Shown here one piece after another: positions 61,336 to 64,000 of a DNA stretch of 64,000 nt. This stretch comes from Piscicola geometra (lineage: Eukaryota; Annelida; Clitellata; Hirudinida; Piscicolidae): NCBI GenBank assembly GCA_943735955.1, contig OX030956.1:14160600-14224599 (forward strand), given 5' to 3'. The notes below the pieces were generated by a model. The model saw only the letters and a program-made list of their open reading frames with translations. It was not told the DNA's origin and searched no databases. Numbering within the stretch: position 1 is the stretch's first letter; every line of letters starts with the position of its first letter. The position numbers and the translations under genes are program-made.

Positions 61336-62185
61336 TGTTGTGATCCTGTTTTTTTCTTTTTCAGAATATTATTTATAATTTGTATTGTAAATTTTCTTTC
61401 TTTAAAAAATTCGATTGTTTTGAGAGTTAAAATAAATTTCTTTCATGACCGCTTTCGATGATTTATGGATATCTGGGTTGTTGCTGGGTATTTGTCCACA
61501 GATTATGCCCATTATGTTTTTCGCATTTTTGATCCTGATGGTAATAACTTTGGTTTGATGCTCGGCAAACTTAATATTTTGTAAAGAGCCATCTATTTTA
61601 TCCAAGAAATTTTTTTATTTAAAACTTGAAGATCAGAAATAGCCGATCAGTTTTTGAGACAAAAATTGTTTTTTACTAAAATTTTTAGAAAAGAATAAAT
61701 TTAAATTGCACTTTCATTTTGGCCATTAGGAGTTTCCCTTGTAATTATGAAGTTCTCTTCTTGAAGTAATATACACATAAAAAGAGAAGAGTGAACTTTT
61801 CAGGGCGAAAGTAAAATTTAAGAAGGCTTACAACTATTTATCAAGAAGATTTATGATTATGAATAAATACAAGGTTGGTGAAGGACGGATTGCCGTTTAA
61901 ATACCAATTAATTATTAATTATTCTTAATTATTGATATAATTTACAATTTTTTATATGGTTATTCACATTGAATCAAATAAATGATTTTTACTGAAATTT
62001 CCATACTTTCTTGAAAATTTTTGTTGTTTTATTACTGCTATCTACAAAAAAATTTAAATGTATAGTTTTTAAAATATTAAAATTTTGATAATAATAATCT
62101 ATAAATAAATATATTTTTCATAGTGGAAATACTTTCAAGAAAATACTTCTTGCCATTGAAGATCTTCATCTAAAAAGCTGTGAGC
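61336..62185. other. Intergenic, AT-rich
   Basis: Downstream of the FKBPL-like gene, including its 3' UTR. A minus-strand 67-codon frame at 61,402-61,605 has no family motif and is not called. Nothing else was seen. Confidence 0.55.
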
Positions 62186-63476
<1,291 letters not shown>

Positions 63477-64000
63477 GTAAACTATACGGTTTCTAGAGAC
63501 TTGAAGGATGTTTCATTTTATTAAATGAAGGGTTCCAAACACGCCATAGCCATCACCATTCAAATGACTTTTTATATCTTAAAAAGGCAGCTTTGAGAAG
63601 CATCAGTTAATGGCTGAATGGCATGCGAAAGGTGTGTTCTTTATGCTTCACGCCTAGTCGCACCACCTGCAGTGCATGATTGACTGTCGACACTCACGCA
63701 TGTGGTGTACAACGAAGCCATGCATCTCACTAATGGTGGCGGTATCACTGACCTGCCACACAGTTTCGTGTAGTGTCTCGATGCGAAGTTTGCACTTGTC
63801 TGTGCTCATCGCTTTGAAGCCGATAATTGTGAATACGCTATGGAGAAATATTTTAATTGACAATTGTAAGCATGTGAGATATGTGATGTATTTAACGGTT
63901 AAATACACAACTGAATGGTGGCACTAGCAGTTTATTAACGTGTGAATTGCTTGTTTCTGCTACTCTGGCGCATCATTTTATGCATCAGATTCCCTGACAC

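Overview
The window is animal nuclear DNA: very AT-rich, with short phase-consistent GT-AG introns, tRNA-derived SINEs, hAT DNA transposons and long microsatellites. The gene set (protocadherin, heparanase, NIF3L1, and probable neurensin and FKBPL homologues) fits a bilaterian. Heparanase with neurensin and FKBPL-like genes points, as inference only, to an invertebrate such as a spiralian rather than a nematode or insect. Nothing bacterial, viral or organellar was recognised.

Layout. (1) 1-2605, minus strand: one uninterrupted open frame for the N-terminal 868 residues of a protocadherin, running off the left edge. (2) About 2.6-47.8 kb: a 45-kb stretch without a confident gene. It holds diverged repeat pairs, including a colinear duplicated block (17.2-21.0 kb and 32.2-35.6 kb), SINE copies, long (TA)n and (ATC)n tracts, a GC-rich hairpin patch, a decayed hAT element (45,301-46,408) and a few exon-like islands. 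As the upstream side of the protocadherin, it could hold its 5' exons and control elements. (3) 47.9-49.9 kb, minus: a complete seven-exon NIF3L1 homologue. (4) 50.1-50.65 kb, minus: the N-terminal DNA-binding part of a pogo/CENPB-type transposase. (5) 51.9-58.25 kb, plus: a ten-exon heparanase (GH79) with both catalytic glutamates. Its introns carry two hAT elements with perfect 8-bp target duplications and two SINEs. One hAT lies exactly at the end of exon 4 and offers its own splice sites. (6) 58.8-59.6 kb, minus: a two-exon, two-membrane-span neurensin-like gene, convergent with heparanase. (7) 60.2-61.3 kb, plus: a two-exon FKBPL-like TPR co-chaperone, divergent from the neurensin-like gene. 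(8) 62.2 kb to the right edge, plus: the probable 5' exons of another gene, with a 240-bp GT tract starting at an exon donor.

The genes do not form a pathway; this is an ordinary animal gene neighbourhood. The most unusual structure is the hAT insertion at the heparanase exon 4/intron 4 border, where the transposon ends plus the target duplication make an in-frame candidate intron (an introner-like event). All calls were made by reading the sequence. No database search was run, and exon joins were chosen by GT-AG sites, reading phase and remembered family motifs.
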